This document shows, one piece after another, positions 46,062 to 55,533 of a DNA stretch of 64,000 nucleotides. The translations under genes were made by a program, and so were the position numbers. The stretch is taken from the NCBI RefSeq assembly GCF_012295615.1, contig NZ_CP051183.1, positions 2,817,001 to 2,881,000 on the forward strand, read 5' to 3'. Under the pieces are notes generated by a model that saw only the letters and a list, made by a program, of their open reading frames with translations, searched no databases and was not told the DNA's origin. Each line of letters begins with the position of its first letter. Position 1 is the stretch's first letter. This DNA comes from Bermanella marisrubri. Its GTDB lineage: Bacteria > Pseudomonadota > Gammaproteobacteria > Pseudomonadales > Oceanobacteraceae.

Positions 46062-46709
46062 ATGGATCAAAATGCCATCGAAGCCGCTGTCATGCGCCGC
46101 TTTCTTCAACACTTAGATACACGTAAAGATGTACAAAATATTGATCTTATGACGTTGGCAGGTTTTTGCCGTAATTGTCTGAGCAAATGGTATCGAGCTG
46201 CAGCTGCAGAGCTTGGCCACGAGGTTAGCGATGACGAAGCCCGCCAGTGGGCCTATGGTATGAGCTATGGCGATTGGAAAGCACAATATCAGCAACCTTC
46301 AACCGACATGCAAATGGCACTATTTCAACAACAACAAGCATTGCAAAACGAAATGAATGATTTTCGCCAAAGCCTTGAAAGTGGTGAACATGCATTCCAA
46401 GCCACGCTAGATCTGGTTGAAAAATGGTATGACGTCACGCCCTGTGCATTTGATAATGGTCTTGATGAGAAAAAAGTGCAAAATGAACAGGGTCAGAATG
46501 CGGGAAGCTTAAAGGTATTTGCTCTGGGGCGCCTAAATGGTTTTACTCCAGAACAAGCGTTAAAAGCATTTGGTGAGCATTATCGTGATGTTTTGGCCAC
46601 ACCAGAAGGCACTGACCATCAAAATATTCGCCAATTCATGCGCTACGGCTGGCAAGGTATACACTTCCATGGCGTGCCCATGATGCCAAAAGCCGTTGAG
46701 GCGAAATAA
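46062..46709 (+). CDS. DUF1244 - HopJ-domain fusion protein
   Basis: This 215-residue protein joins two families that are normally separate. Residues ~8-80 match DUF1244 (RRFLQHLDTRKDVQNIDLM, LAGFCRNCLSKWYRAAA, YGMSYGDWKAQYQ). Residues ~105-210 match the HopJ type III effector family (EKWYDVTPCAFDNG, NEQGQNAGSLKVFALGRLNG, PEGTDHQNIRQFMRYGW). A Gln-rich linker lies between. Despite its name, HopJ-family proteins are widespread in free-living bacteria and are not established effectors. The gene is followed 58 bases later by minC. Molecular role unknown. Confidence 0.88.
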   Translation: MDQNAIEAAVMRRFLQHLDTRKDVQNIDLMTLAGFCRNCLSKWYRAAAAELGHEVSDDEARQWAYGMSYGDWKAQYQQPSTDMQMALFQQQQALQNEMNDFRQSLESGEHAFQATLDLVEKWYDVTPCAFDNGLDEKKVQNEQGQNAGSLKVFALGRLNGFTPEQALKAFGEHYRDVLATPEGTDHQNIRQFMRYGWQGIHFHGVPMMPKAVEAK

Positions 46710-46767
46710 AGATCATCGTAAAGTGACTGTTCAATCGCGCACACCAATTTAGTCAAAAGGATCTGTT

Positions 46768-47439
46768 ATGGAACACGCGCAAAATGCTCAAACCGCGCTT
46801 CGACTGAAAGCCAGTTTGCATCCTTTTACCTTGCTCGAATTGAACAGTCTCGATCTCGCTGTGATTGAGGCTGATTTAAGTCAGCGCCTTAAGCAAGCGC
46901 CAGAGCTACTGAAAAATGCCCCTATTGTCGTAGCCTTACCTCAACAGCCTGTAAGTTTAGACTGGGCACAAAACCTGATGCAGTGTCTTAGGTCTTTAGG
47001 ATTCATTCCGGTGGGTCTTCGCATAGAACAAGCCCACAATGCCTTGGCAGAGCACCTCAACTTGCCGATTTTCAGTGAAACCACACGTAAAAAACCGACT
47101 CAAACGCCAGTATCAACATCACCTAAAGTTGTACAAACCGTGCGCAGCGGTCAACAAGTGGTTAACAGCGACGGCGACGTGATCGTTTTGGGTAATGTGG
47201 GACAAGGGGCTGAGGTGCTAGCCAGCGGAAGCATTCACATTCATGGCAATTTGTATGGCCGTGCTTTAGCCGGCATCAATGGCAATGAACAGGCCTGTAT
47301 CAGTTGTCAGAGTTTTCAGAGCGAATTAATTGCCATATCTGGTCAGTACTTAGTCAGCGATGACTTGCCTCAAGAATACTGGCAAAAGGTCTGTTACATT
47401 TCTCTGAATGACGAACGCTTGAATATCAAGAGCATATAA
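46768..47439 (+). CDS. minC: Septum site-determining protein MinC
   Basis: MinC inhibits FtsZ polymerisation away from midcell after recruitment by MinD. The 223-residue protein has the N-terminal FtsZ-inhibiting domain (LRLKASLHPFTLLEL..., PIVVALPQQPVSLDW) and the C-terminal beta-helical domain that binds MinD (SDGDVIVLGNVGQGAEVLAS, GSIHIHGNLYGRALAG). It is the first gene of the minC-minD-minE operon, 95 bases before minD. Confidence 0.96.
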   Translation: MEHAQNAQTALRLKASLHPFTLLELNSLDLAVIEADLSQRLKQAPELLKNAPIVVALPQQPVSLDWAQNLMQCLRSLGFIPVGLRIEQAHNALAEHLNLPIFSETTRKKPTQTPVSTSPKVVQTVRSGQQVVNSDGDVIVLGNVGQGAEVLASGSIHIHGNLYGRALAGINGNEQACISCQSFQSELIAISGQYLVSDDLPQEYWQKVCYISLNDERLNIKSI

Positions 47440-47534
47440 GAAATACTTCAAGAAATACTATAAATACCACGTGCGCATCTTCAGTAATGAACCGCAAAGA
47501 CGTACGCTCAGGATCACCAACACAGAGTCTTAAC

Positions 47535-48341
47535 ATGGCAAAAGTTATCGTTGTCACTTCCGGCAAAGGGGGCGTGGGAAAAACCACAACCAGCGCAGCA
47601 ATCAGCACTGGACTTGCTTTAAATGGATACAAAACCGTCGTCGTCGATTTTGACGTAGGCCTACGGAATTTGGACCTGATCATGGGCTGCGAACGTCGAG
47701 TGGTTTATGACTTTGTGAACGTCATTAACGGCGAAGCTAATCTGAAGCAAACATTGATCAAAGACAAGCGTTGCGAAAACCTATTTATACTGCCGGCAAG
47801 CCAAACTCGAGACAAGGACGCATTGAGCGTTGAAGGGGTAGAGAAAGTTCTTGCAGAATTACGCGAACAATTCGATTTTATTATTTGTGACAGCCCTGCT
47901 GGTATAGAGCACGGCGCACAAATGGCGCTCTATTTCGCTGATGAAGCGATTATCGTGACCAATCCAGAAGTCAGTTCAGTACGAGATAGTGACCGTATCA
48001 TTGGTATCCTGCAAAGCAAGAGTAAAAAAGCAGAAGCGGGCGAACAAGTCAAAGAGCACTTACTCTTGTCTCGCTACAATCCCAAACGCGTTGAGGAAGG
48101 CGAAATGCTTAGTGTCAATGACGTAGAGGAAATTTTAGCGGTTAATTTATTAGGCGTGATACCTGAATCTCAAGATGTTTTGAAAGCATCTAACCAAGGG
48201 ACGCCTGTGATTCTGAATCAAGACAGTACCGCTGGCCAAGCGTACAGTGATGCAGTCCTACGCTTAGTAGGAGAAGATATACCACATCGTTTCTTAGAAG
48301 CACAGAAGAAAGGATTTTTAGCGCGAGTATTTGGAGGCTAA
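47535..48341 (+). CDS. minD: Septum site-determining ATPase MinD
   Basis: MinD is the membrane-cycling ParA-type ATPase that positions MinC. Visible motifs are the deviant Walker A SGKGGVGKTTTSAAIS at the N terminus, VVVDFDVGLRNLDLIMG, and the switch region IICDSPAGIEHGAQMAL. The C-terminal amphipathic membrane-targeting helix is GFLARVFGG. The start at 47535 gives MAKVIVVTSG, matching the family; the frame open from 47487 adds 16 non-conserved residues. 268 residues. Confidence 0.97.
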   Translation: MAKVIVVTSGKGGVGKTTTSAAISTGLALNGYKTVVVDFDVGLRNLDLIMGCERRVVYDFVNVINGEANLKQTLIKDKRCENLFILPASQTRDKDALSVEGVEKVLAELREQFDFIICDSPAGIEHGAQMALYFADEAIIVTNPEVSSVRDSDRIIGILQSKSKKAEAGEQVKEHLLLSRYNPKRVEEGEMLSVNDVEEILAVNLLGVIPESQDVLKASNQGTPVILNQDSTAGQAYSDAVLRLVGEDIPHRFLEAQKKGFLARVFGG

Positions 48342-48342
48342 C

Positions 48343-48591
48343 ATGGGATTGTTCAGCTATTTTAAAGACGAACCAAAAGCCAGTGCAAGTGTCGCTAAAG
48401 AGCGGTTACAAGTACTCGTCGCCCATGAGCGAAATCAACGCAATGCTCCAGATTTTCTGCCGGATCTGCAACGCGATATCATGGCCGTGATTCAAAAATA
48501 CATTGAGCTGGATGACGACAGTATTCAAGTTCAGGTAGACAATCATGACCAACTATCTGTACTTGAAGTCAACGTGACCCTCCCCAACTAA
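48343..48591 (+). CDS. minE: Cell division topological specificity factor MinE
   Basis: MinE stimulates MinD ATPase and drives pole-to-pole oscillation. The 82-residue protein has the N-terminal membrane-binding segment MGLFSYFKDEPKAS, the contact helix/beta-strand RLQVLVAHERNQRN (MinD-binding) and the dimerisation domain. The start at 48343 lies one base after the minD stop. Confidence 0.96.
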   Translation: MGLFSYFKDEPKASASVAKERLQVLVAHERNQRNAPDFLPDLQRDIMAVIQKYIELDDDSIQVQVDNHDQLSVLEVNVTLPN

Positions 48592-48613
48592 TTGTTGTCT
48601 TGGGTTAACACAC

Positions 48614-48642
48614 AAAGGCCAGTATCATAACTGGCCTTTTTT
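48614..48642. terminator. Terminator after minE
   Basis: AAAGGCCAG-TATCATAA-CTGGCCTTT followed by TTTATT: a 9-bp stem with T-run, ending the min operon about 20 bases before the next gene. Confidence 0.92.
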
Positions 48643-48661
48643 ATTGCTAGAAATAACTGCT

Positions 48662-49147
48662 ATGCCCAATATTCAATGCATCATCGCCGACTACCAAAAC
48701 CCACAGCACGGATCCGATCTTGTGTTTTTACTCAATAGCTATGCTCTCGATCCAATGGGAGGTGGTGAACCTTTGAATAAAGACGTGCAAGAAGGCTTGC
48801 CTCATGCGCTTGCTCAACGTCCCCATGCCATGAGTATTCTATGTTATGTGGATGATCAGCCAGCCGGCTTAATAAATACCTTTGAAGGTTTTTCAACCTT
48901 TAAATGTAAACCTCTGATTAATATTCATGACGTGGTTGTGCATAAGGATTTCCGTGGATTAAAGCTCAGCCAAGTCATGCTCGATTATCTGGAAAATATC
49001 GCCAGAGAAAAAGGCTGCTGCAAACTGACACTGGAAGTAATAGAAGGCAATAAAGTTGCACAAAACGCCTATAACAAGTTTGGCTTTAGTGGTTATGAGA
49101 TGGATCCACAATTTGGTCAAGCCATGTTTTGGGAAAAAGCACTTTGA
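48662..49147 (+). CDS. GNAT-family N-acetyltransferase
   Basis: This 161-residue protein has the GNAT fold: motif A region INIHDVVVHKDFRGLKLSQVMLDYL (the RGxG/A-type acetyl-CoA loop is RGLKLS) and motif B ITLEV-like KLTLEVIEGNKVAQNAYNKFGF. The target is unknown. The start at 48662 (MPNIQCIIADY) is preferred over an upstream TTG. Its stop overlaps the start of the next gene (TTGA), so the two are coupled. Confidence 0.88.
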   Translation: MPNIQCIIADYQNPQHGSDLVFLLNSYALDPMGGGEPLNKDVQEGLPHALAQRPHAMSILCYVDDQPAGLINTFEGFSTFKCKPLINIHDVVVHKDFRGLKLSQVMLDYLENIAREKGCCKLTLEVIEGNKVAQNAYNKFGFSGYEMDPQFGQAMFWEKAL

Positions 49148-49797
49148 TCGATCAGCTAAACACGCTCATTAAAACGATGTTAGCGGATGCCTTTGTCAGC
49201 CCTCAAGCATTACCGCAATGTCCGAATATTGAACTGTATCTAGTAGACCCATCTACCATGACGCGGGCTTTCTCTTTGGATGAAATTCGATCCATTTGGG
49301 AAAACACCGCGTATTGGGCCTTTTGCTGGGCTAGTGGCCAGGTTTTAGCGAAATATATTCTTGATCACCCCGAATGGGTACGTGGTAAACGTGTTTTAGA
49401 TTTCGGCGCTGGGTCTGGTATTGTTGCCATAGCCGCAAAAAAAGCCGGCGCGACTAGTGTCATAGCTTGCGACATTGACCCAGATGCTTTAATCAGCTGC
49501 CAAGCTAACGCTCAATTAAACAACATAGAACTTATTACCAGCGATGATCTATTCGCGCTTGATAAACATAGCTTTGACTGCTTGATTGCAGCCGATGTTT
49601 TATACGATAGAAGCAACCTGAGTTTTCTAGATCAGTTCTTCGACTATGCGCCAGAGGTTCTGTTAGCCGATTCTCGAATCAAGGACTTTAGTCACACTCA
49701 CTATACTCACTTAAACAGAATCGAATCATTCACTGTGCCCGACCTTGATGAGTTGGACGAGTTTCGCTGGGTTAATTTGTATCAGGGCAAACGGTAA
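49144..49797 (+). CDS. ETFB/Nnt1-like class I methyltransferase
   Basis: This 217-residue SAM-dependent methyltransferase resembles the ETFB lysine methyltransferase/Nnt1 group: VLDFGAGSGIVAIAAKKAGA (SAM-binding motif I), VIACDIDPDALISCQANAQLNN (motif II) and DCLIAADVLYDRSNL. Human ETFBKMT methylates lysines of the electron-transfer flavoprotein; bacterial relatives act on ETF beta. Start is uncertain: TTG at 49144 overlaps the GNAT stop, while ATG at 49177 would remove 11 residues. No etf genes are in the window. Confidence 0.85.
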   Translation: MIDQLNTLIKTMLADAFVSPQALPQCPNIELYLVDPSTMTRAFSLDEIRSIWENTAYWAFCWASGQVLAKYILDHPEWVRGKRVLDFGAGSGIVAIAAKKAGATSVIACDIDPDALISCQANAQLNNIELITSDDLFALDKHSFDCLIAADVLYDRSNLSFLDQFFDYAPEVLLADSRIKDFSHTHYTHLNRIESFTVPDLDELDEFRWVNLYQGKR

Positions 49798-49811
49798 TTG
49801 GAGTAGACCTT

Positions 49812-50615
49812 ATGCATTCAATCACATCTACGTTGGAGTTTGCTCAGCAAACCGCTAGGGAAGCAGGTGAATTAATAAAACGGTTACGTCAAAGTGAGTT
49901 ACGCACAGATTTTAAAAAAGGTATCGAACTGGTTACCAATGCCGATACCGAAGCGGATCGCTTTATTCGTCAATGCATAGAGCGTGAATACCCTGATCAC
50001 CAAATACTGGCAGAAGAAAGTAATCCAGATTTGGATAGCATTGAGTTTGATGGTCGCTGTGTCTGGGTCGTAGATCCCATTGATGGCACTGTGAACTATG
50101 CCCATAATCATGCTCAAGTTGCCGTTAGTATTGCACTAATCATTGATGGCAATATCGAAATTGGCGTTGTATATAACCCGTTTACGGACGAGCTTTTTCA
50201 CGCTCAAAAATCCAAAGGTGCATTTCTCAATAATCGACCTATCAGTGCCAGTGATAAACAAGATTTAGAACGTGCGATCATAGCAACAGGCTTTCCATAC
50301 AACAAACAAGCCCAGTTACCAATATTAATAAACCGACTACACAAAGTCCTACAACATGTGGCTGATGTAAGACGATTAGGTAGTGCTGCGCTAGACATTT
50401 GCTGGGTCGCCTGCGGTCGACTGGATGCCTATTATGAAAGCGTCAGTTTGTGGGATTGTGCAGCAGGCTTACTCATTGCTTCGGAAGCCGGCGTACAATG
50501 TGGCCATTTCATCAAACCGGAATCCACGCAGTACGCTCACTTAGAATCGAAACACTTATTATTGTCCAACCACCAACTCTACCCAGCTATAGAAGAGATT
50601 CTACGAAACACTTAA
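49812..50615 (+). CDS. Inositol monophosphatase-family phosphatase
   Basis: This 267-residue Mg-dependent phosphatase retains the active-site residues that the SuhB protein at 16473 has lost: AEESN (Glu for metal 1), VDPIDGTVNYAH (two Asps and Thr), and LWDCAAG (third Asp). It should hydrolyse inositol phosphates or similar sugar phosphates; CysQ-like 3'-phosphoadenosine activity is an alternative. It follows the methyltransferase by 14 bases. It may supply the phosphatase activity missing from the SuhB orthologue. Confidence 0.9.
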   Translation: MHSITSTLEFAQQTAREAGELIKRLRQSELRTDFKKGIELVTNADTEADRFIRQCIEREYPDHQILAEESNPDLDSIEFDGRCVWVVDPIDGTVNYAHNHAQVAVSIALIIDGNIEIGVVYNPFTDELFHAQKSKGAFLNNRPISASDKQDLERAIIATGFPYNKQAQLPILINRLHKVLQHVADVRRLGSAALDICWVACGRLDAYYESVSLWDCAAGLLIASEAGVQCGHFIKPESTQYAHLESKHLLLSNHQLYPAIEEILRNT

Positions 50616-50635
50616 CTTGCTTTGCGTTTTTAAAA

Positions 50636-51664
50636 CTATTGAGACTTGTCATCAGCCATTAATTCATAAGCGCGCAAACGGACTTGCTCGTTTTCGTCAA
50701 ACTGACTTTTTAAGTCATCGATGGCGCTGCTTTTTTCTGAGGCAGTTAATTGCTGGTTTTCCAATATCCTACTACGCTCTGATAGATAAACGTTCACTTC
50801 ATCAATAAACTGATTACGTTTCTCTTCTACTTGTTGCAACCGAATAGCAGCTTCTTGTCCAAATTCTTGCTGATGATACTCAAATATTTCATCTTCAGTT
50901 TTTCCACTTTGTCGATATTCCTGCGTTTGTTTATATACATCACTGATATGTTGCGTTTCTTTGTGTAGCTGCCTAACTTCCTGCGGCAAACTATTTTTTA
51001 ATGATTCAATTTGTGCTTGTTGCTGCGCTTGCGTGAGTTGAGTGTTATTCAGAATCTGTAAACGACTAAGCATGTACTCATCATACGATTCATCAAAACC
51101 AAAGAACGCATTAACCGCCTCCTCGGATAAATATTGACGTCTCACTGACTGCATATCATATAAACGCTGACGCATGGCTTCGATGTCTTGTATTTCATAC
51201 ATGGCAGGAGCTTCTGCTGCTTGCTCTAAAGCAATTAATGCCTTTTTATAACTAATGTAATTGTCGAGAAGCTGTAACGCTTGGGATTGGGCAGGTTCTT
51301 GCAGCTGGCTACGAATATCTGCTTGGATAAGCTGAATAATTTCAGCCAACTCTAGCTCCCCTAGTGTTGAAAGAAAGTATTCAAAACGATCTCGAATGCG
51401 GTCACTTAAAATTAACTGGCCCTGTTCATCTACTGGATAGGCACCATCAGTATCTGTGCCTTTTAGCGACAAGCTTTGTTTTTTCTCGTACGACAGAACC
51501 TCTTTAGGTGAAGATAGAATGTGTTTGGCAACATCCTTGCCTTGGATTAATGTGTCTGACAATGGTTTTTGGTTATTGTCGTCCAGCTCAACCACAGTGA
51601 CCGACTGCTTGATCGCCAAAAGCGATAAAATAACCACTGCACAAAATACCAACCATTTCCACAT
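50636..51664 (-). CDS. lifO: Lipase foldase (secretion chaperone) LifO
   Basis: Lif is the membrane-anchored steric chaperone needed to fold family I.1/I.2 lipases in the periplasm before type II export. The 342-residue protein has an N-terminal anchor (KWLVFCAVVILSLLAI), the conserved SLKGTDTDG motif near residue 67 and long helical repeats (QQQAQIESLKNSLPQEV, LQQVEEKRNQFIDEVNVYL). It lies downstream of lipA with a terminator hairpin between them. Confidence 0.92.
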   Translation of the reverse strand: MWKWLVFCAVVILSLLAIKQSVTVVELDDNNQKPLSDTLIQGKDVAKHILSSPKEVLSYEKKQSLSLKGTDTDGAYPVDEQGQLILSDRIRDRFEYFLSTLGELELAEIIQLIQADIRSQLQEPAQSQALQLLDNYISYKKALIALEQAAEAPAMYEIQDIEAMRQRLYDMQSVRRQYLSEEAVNAFFGFDESYDEYMLSRLQILNNTQLTQAQQQAQIESLKNSLPQEVRQLHKETQHISDVYKQTQEYRQSGKTEDEIFEYHQQEFGQEAAIRLQQVEEKRNQFIDEVNVYLSERSRILENQQLTASEKSSAIDDLKSQFDENEQVRLRAYELMADDKSQ

Positions 51665-51702
51665 AGGCTGACGGCTCCCCTAACCTGATTAGTAGACACA
51701 AA

Positions 51703-51734
51703 AAAGCCAAGGCCGATAGCTCGACCTTGGCTTT
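51703..51734 (-). terminator. Terminator between lipA and lifO
   Basis: Read leftward, AAAGCCAAGG / CCTTGGCTTT form a 10-bp stem with a 12-base loop, followed by TTTTTTGTG. It lies about ten bases after the lipA stop and before lifO, so it should reduce expression of the foldase relative to the lipase. Confidence 0.85.
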
Positions 51735-51743
51735 GATGAGACC

Positions 51744-52760
<1,017 letters not shown>

Positions 52761-52974
52761 TTAGAGACGTAATTAGAGTAAGCACTCTAATTGTAAGAAA
52801 GTATACACAATGTGAAACTAGGCCAGCGGACAAAATTCGCCCATATTTAGATCATTTTGTGATAGCAATAGACATATCTAGTCGAAATGAATTTTGTGTC
52901 GCATACCGACTAGATCAGATGAATGACGACACCGAATGCGCCAGTGTCGTCCAATACTGTTAGCACAGTTTCAG

Positions 52975-54690
52975 TTACAACTTGAGTACTCGCTGCATGA
53001 TCAACTGTGCATCTACTGATGCTGGAAGCGTTCCGTAATACTGACCATGTTTGCCAGTTAAACGTGAATCAATATAAGCCTTCGCAATGTCACGATCTGC
53101 AAATTGAATCAATGTACTGGCCTGCCAAGCGAGCGCAAGTTTCTCTACAACTGTCCTTGCGCGGTATTCCAATGTTTGTAAATCTTGGAACTCGTCTTTT
53201 AATGCTGCTAGATATTGATCAAATACATCATAGCGACCATGCGCTTTTGCCAGCTCGGCCATAAACGCATCAACCACTTTTGGGTCTTTTTGCATAGCGC
53301 GAAGCACGTCTAGGCACTGTACATTACCACTACCTTCCCAGATGGCATTAATAGGGCTTTCGCGATACAAGCGCGGCAATACGTTGTCCTCGACTACGCC
53401 AACACCGCCAATACATTCCATACACTCATAGGTGAACTGAGCTGTGCGCTTACAAATCCAATATTTACCAATCGCAGTTGCTACTCGGCTAAAACGCGCC
53501 TCTTGCTCATCCTCGGGGTTACTTTGCAACTTGTCTAAGCTGTGGGCAACACGCATAGAGATTGCGAGAGCAGCCTCGCTTTCAATAGCTAGATCCGCCA
53601 GCACATTTTGCATCAACGGCTGTTCATGTAAGTTCTTACCAAACGCCGCCCTGCCACTGGTATGATGATACGCCTGCGCCAATGCCTGGCGCATAATGCC
53701 CGATGAACCTACCATGCAATCAAAACGCGTCATGGACACCATCTCGATAATAGTACGCACGCCACGCCCTTCTTCACCGATCATCCACGCAAACGCACCT
53801 CGATATTCAACTTCACTCGAGGCATTGGACACATTGCCCATTTTATCTTTCAATCGCTGGACATACATTTCGTTTTTACGTCCATCTGGACGCCAACGTG
53901 GCAATAAGAAGCAGCTCAAGCCATTGCTTTTACCTTGGACATCGTAAGTGTGCGCAAGCACCAAAAATGCATCACACATAGGTGCACTGCAAAACCACTT
54001 ATGTCCTACGATTTCATAGGCCTCACCAGATCCCACTTTTTCTAGGGGATAAGCTTTCGTCGTGTTCGCGCGCACATCACTACCGCCCTGTTTTTCCGTC
54101 ATGGCCATACCAATGGTCAATCCTTGCTTCTCATAAAACGGAATATTGCGATGGTCGTAATGGTTCGCCGTTATCTTAGGAATCCATTCTTTGGCGATGT
54201 TGGGTTGATGCATCAAAGCAGGAACCGCTGCAAATGTCATGGTAAGCGGACAACCAGAGCCTGGGTCCGCTTGTGTGTGCATGTATTCTAAAGCCGCTCG
54301 CGCCACGTGGGCGCCGGGCTTTTTTTCACACCATGGCAAACTATGATGGCCGGCTTCAATGGCAGTTTGCATAAGTAGATGATAGCTTGGGTGAAAATCC
54401 ACTTGATCAATACGTTCACCGAAACGGTTGTGAGGTTTAAATTCTGGTTTATATTTGTTCGCGGCAAACCCAGCTTCAAACAAGTCGCTACCCACGCGCT
54501 GACCATAGGTGTGCAATTCGCTCTCATGCCAAGCGCCATCAAAAATTCTTACCCAATGCTGTAGTGCTGGATCCGAGGCGTACGCGTTATAGGGATCCAG
54601 TGACGAGGGTTGGTTAAAGACTTCATGAGTTTCCCCGTGACTCAGGGCTTTCCCGTTCGCTGACGGCTGGGAGTATTCGATTTGAGACAT
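52975..54690 (-). CDS. aidB: AidB-like acyl-CoA dehydrogenase
   Basis: This 571-residue flavoprotein matches AidB, an acyl-CoA-dehydrogenase-fold protein induced in the adaptive response to alkylation in E. coli, with isovaleryl-CoA dehydrogenase activity. AidB-like features are THEVFNQPSSLDPYNAY at the N terminus, FHPSYHLLMQTAI, and GSGCPLTMTFAAVPALM; the flavin-binding MTEKQGGSDVRAN and ECIGGVGVVED are typical of acyl-CoA dehydrogenases. It follows a TetR gene by about 40 bases, suggesting control by that repressor rather than by Ada. Confidence 0.9.
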   Translation of the reverse strand: MSQIEYSQPSANGKALSHGETHEVFNQPSSLDPYNAYASDPALQHWVRIFDGAWHESELHTYGQRVGSDLFEAGFAANKYKPEFKPHNRFGERIDQVDFHPSYHLLMQTAIEAGHHSLPWCEKKPGAHVARAALEYMHTQADPGSGCPLTMTFAAVPALMHQPNIAKEWIPKITANHYDHRNIPFYEKQGLTIGMAMTEKQGGSDVRANTTKAYPLEKVGSGEAYEIVGHKWFCSAPMCDAFLVLAHTYDVQGKSNGLSCFLLPRWRPDGRKNEMYVQRLKDKMGNVSNASSEVEYRGAFAWMIGEEGRGVRTIIEMVSMTRFDCMVGSSGIMRQALAQAYHHTSGRAAFGKNLHEQPLMQNVLADLAIESEAALAISMRVAHSLDKLQSNPEDEQEARFSRVATAIGKYWICKRTAQFTYECMECIGGVGVVEDNVLPRLYRESPINAIWEGSGNVQCLDVLRAMQKDPKVVDAFMAELAKAHGRYDVFDQYLAALKDEFQDLQTLEYRARTVVEKLALAWQASTLIQFADRDIAKAYIDSRLTGKHGQYYGTLPASVDAQLIMQRVLKL

Positions 54691-54727
54691 GGGGCCTCCT
54701 AAGTTCGCCCCATATTCTCTTGGGGCA

Positions 54728-55381
54728 TTATGGTTGTGACTTTAAACCTACTGCCCGCAAACTGAGCGCAGTAATGGCATTGACCAGTTGTTGCTTGTGT
54801 TCTTGAGTCAGTGACTCTCGTTCATTTAATTGCTCTTCATAGCTCATCGCTTCCGGAGCTAGAGGCCCGACCAAAGCCTCTGCAAGCATGCCCACCAATG
54901 CCGCAGAGGTAATACTGGCGTTTTGTGGCACAAACTCGTTTTGTTCCATTCCCTCATTGATCAAATCCTCAAATGCTTGCGCATAGGCGAAGCGATAGCT
55001 CAGACGTTCTTTTTCAACCAGAGGGTCCACTGGCTCGGCGATTAATGCATAAGCCAATCGTGGCGCTTGCAAAGCTCGCAAAGCAAAGGTTTCAATTGCC
55101 TTGATCAAACGCTGCTGTGCAGTACCATCGCTCTGAGTCTCGGCGGTGACAGCTTGTAACTCATGTTCAGTAGCATGTCTAAAAACCTCTGCGACCAATT
55201 CCGCCTTTGATGGAAAATGTCGATAAATCGTCCCCGTAGCAATGCCGCTTCGCTTGGCTACTGGCGCTACCGCAGCAGCCATAAAACCGCCCTCTGTCAC
55301 CAATTGCCGAGCTTCTTTTAGGATACGAGCTCTAGTGCCTGCTTTTTTTGCTTTGGTATGCTCTGTTTGGCGATACACCAT
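54728..55381 (-). CDS. TetR-family regulator upstream of aidB
   Basis: This 217-residue repressor has a TetR DNA-binding domain (RILKEARQLVTEGGFMAAAV then KRSGIATGTIYRHFPSKAELVAEVF) with the typical GTIYRHF recognition helix. The C-terminal ligand domain is unknown. It is the first gene of a pair with aidB; a 20-bp palindrome just upstream of its start is the likely operator. Acyl-CoA or a similar ligand is plausible from the partner. Confidence 0.9.
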   Translation of the reverse strand: MVYRQTEHTKAKKAGTRARILKEARQLVTEGGFMAAAVAPVAKRSGIATGTIYRHFPSKAELVAEVFRHATEHELQAVTAETQSDGTAQQRLIKAIETFALRALQAPRLAYALIAEPVDPLVEKERLSYRFAYAQAFEDLINEGMEQNEFVPQNASITSAALVGMLAEALVGPLAPEAMSYEEQLNERESLTQEHKQQLVNAITALSLRAVGLKSQP

Positions 55382-55405
55382 AAAATGAATCCATATTCAT
55401 AGTTT

Positions 55406-55425
55406 AAGTGAACCAAGGTTCACTT
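55406..55425. promoter_or_regulatory. Likely TetR operator
   Basis: AAGTGAACC-AA-GGTTCACTT has perfect 9-bp arms and lies 24 bases upstream of the TetR start. Size and symmetry are typical of TetR-family operators. Confidence 0.7.
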
Positions 55426-55533
55426 CTTTAGTCAAGATAATTTTGTAGGACAATACTAGAGCGTCCTTATTCTTATCTCAACTGATTGATTTTTCTGATA
55501 AAGTTGCGCGATATTAAGGCCAATGATGTTCCC

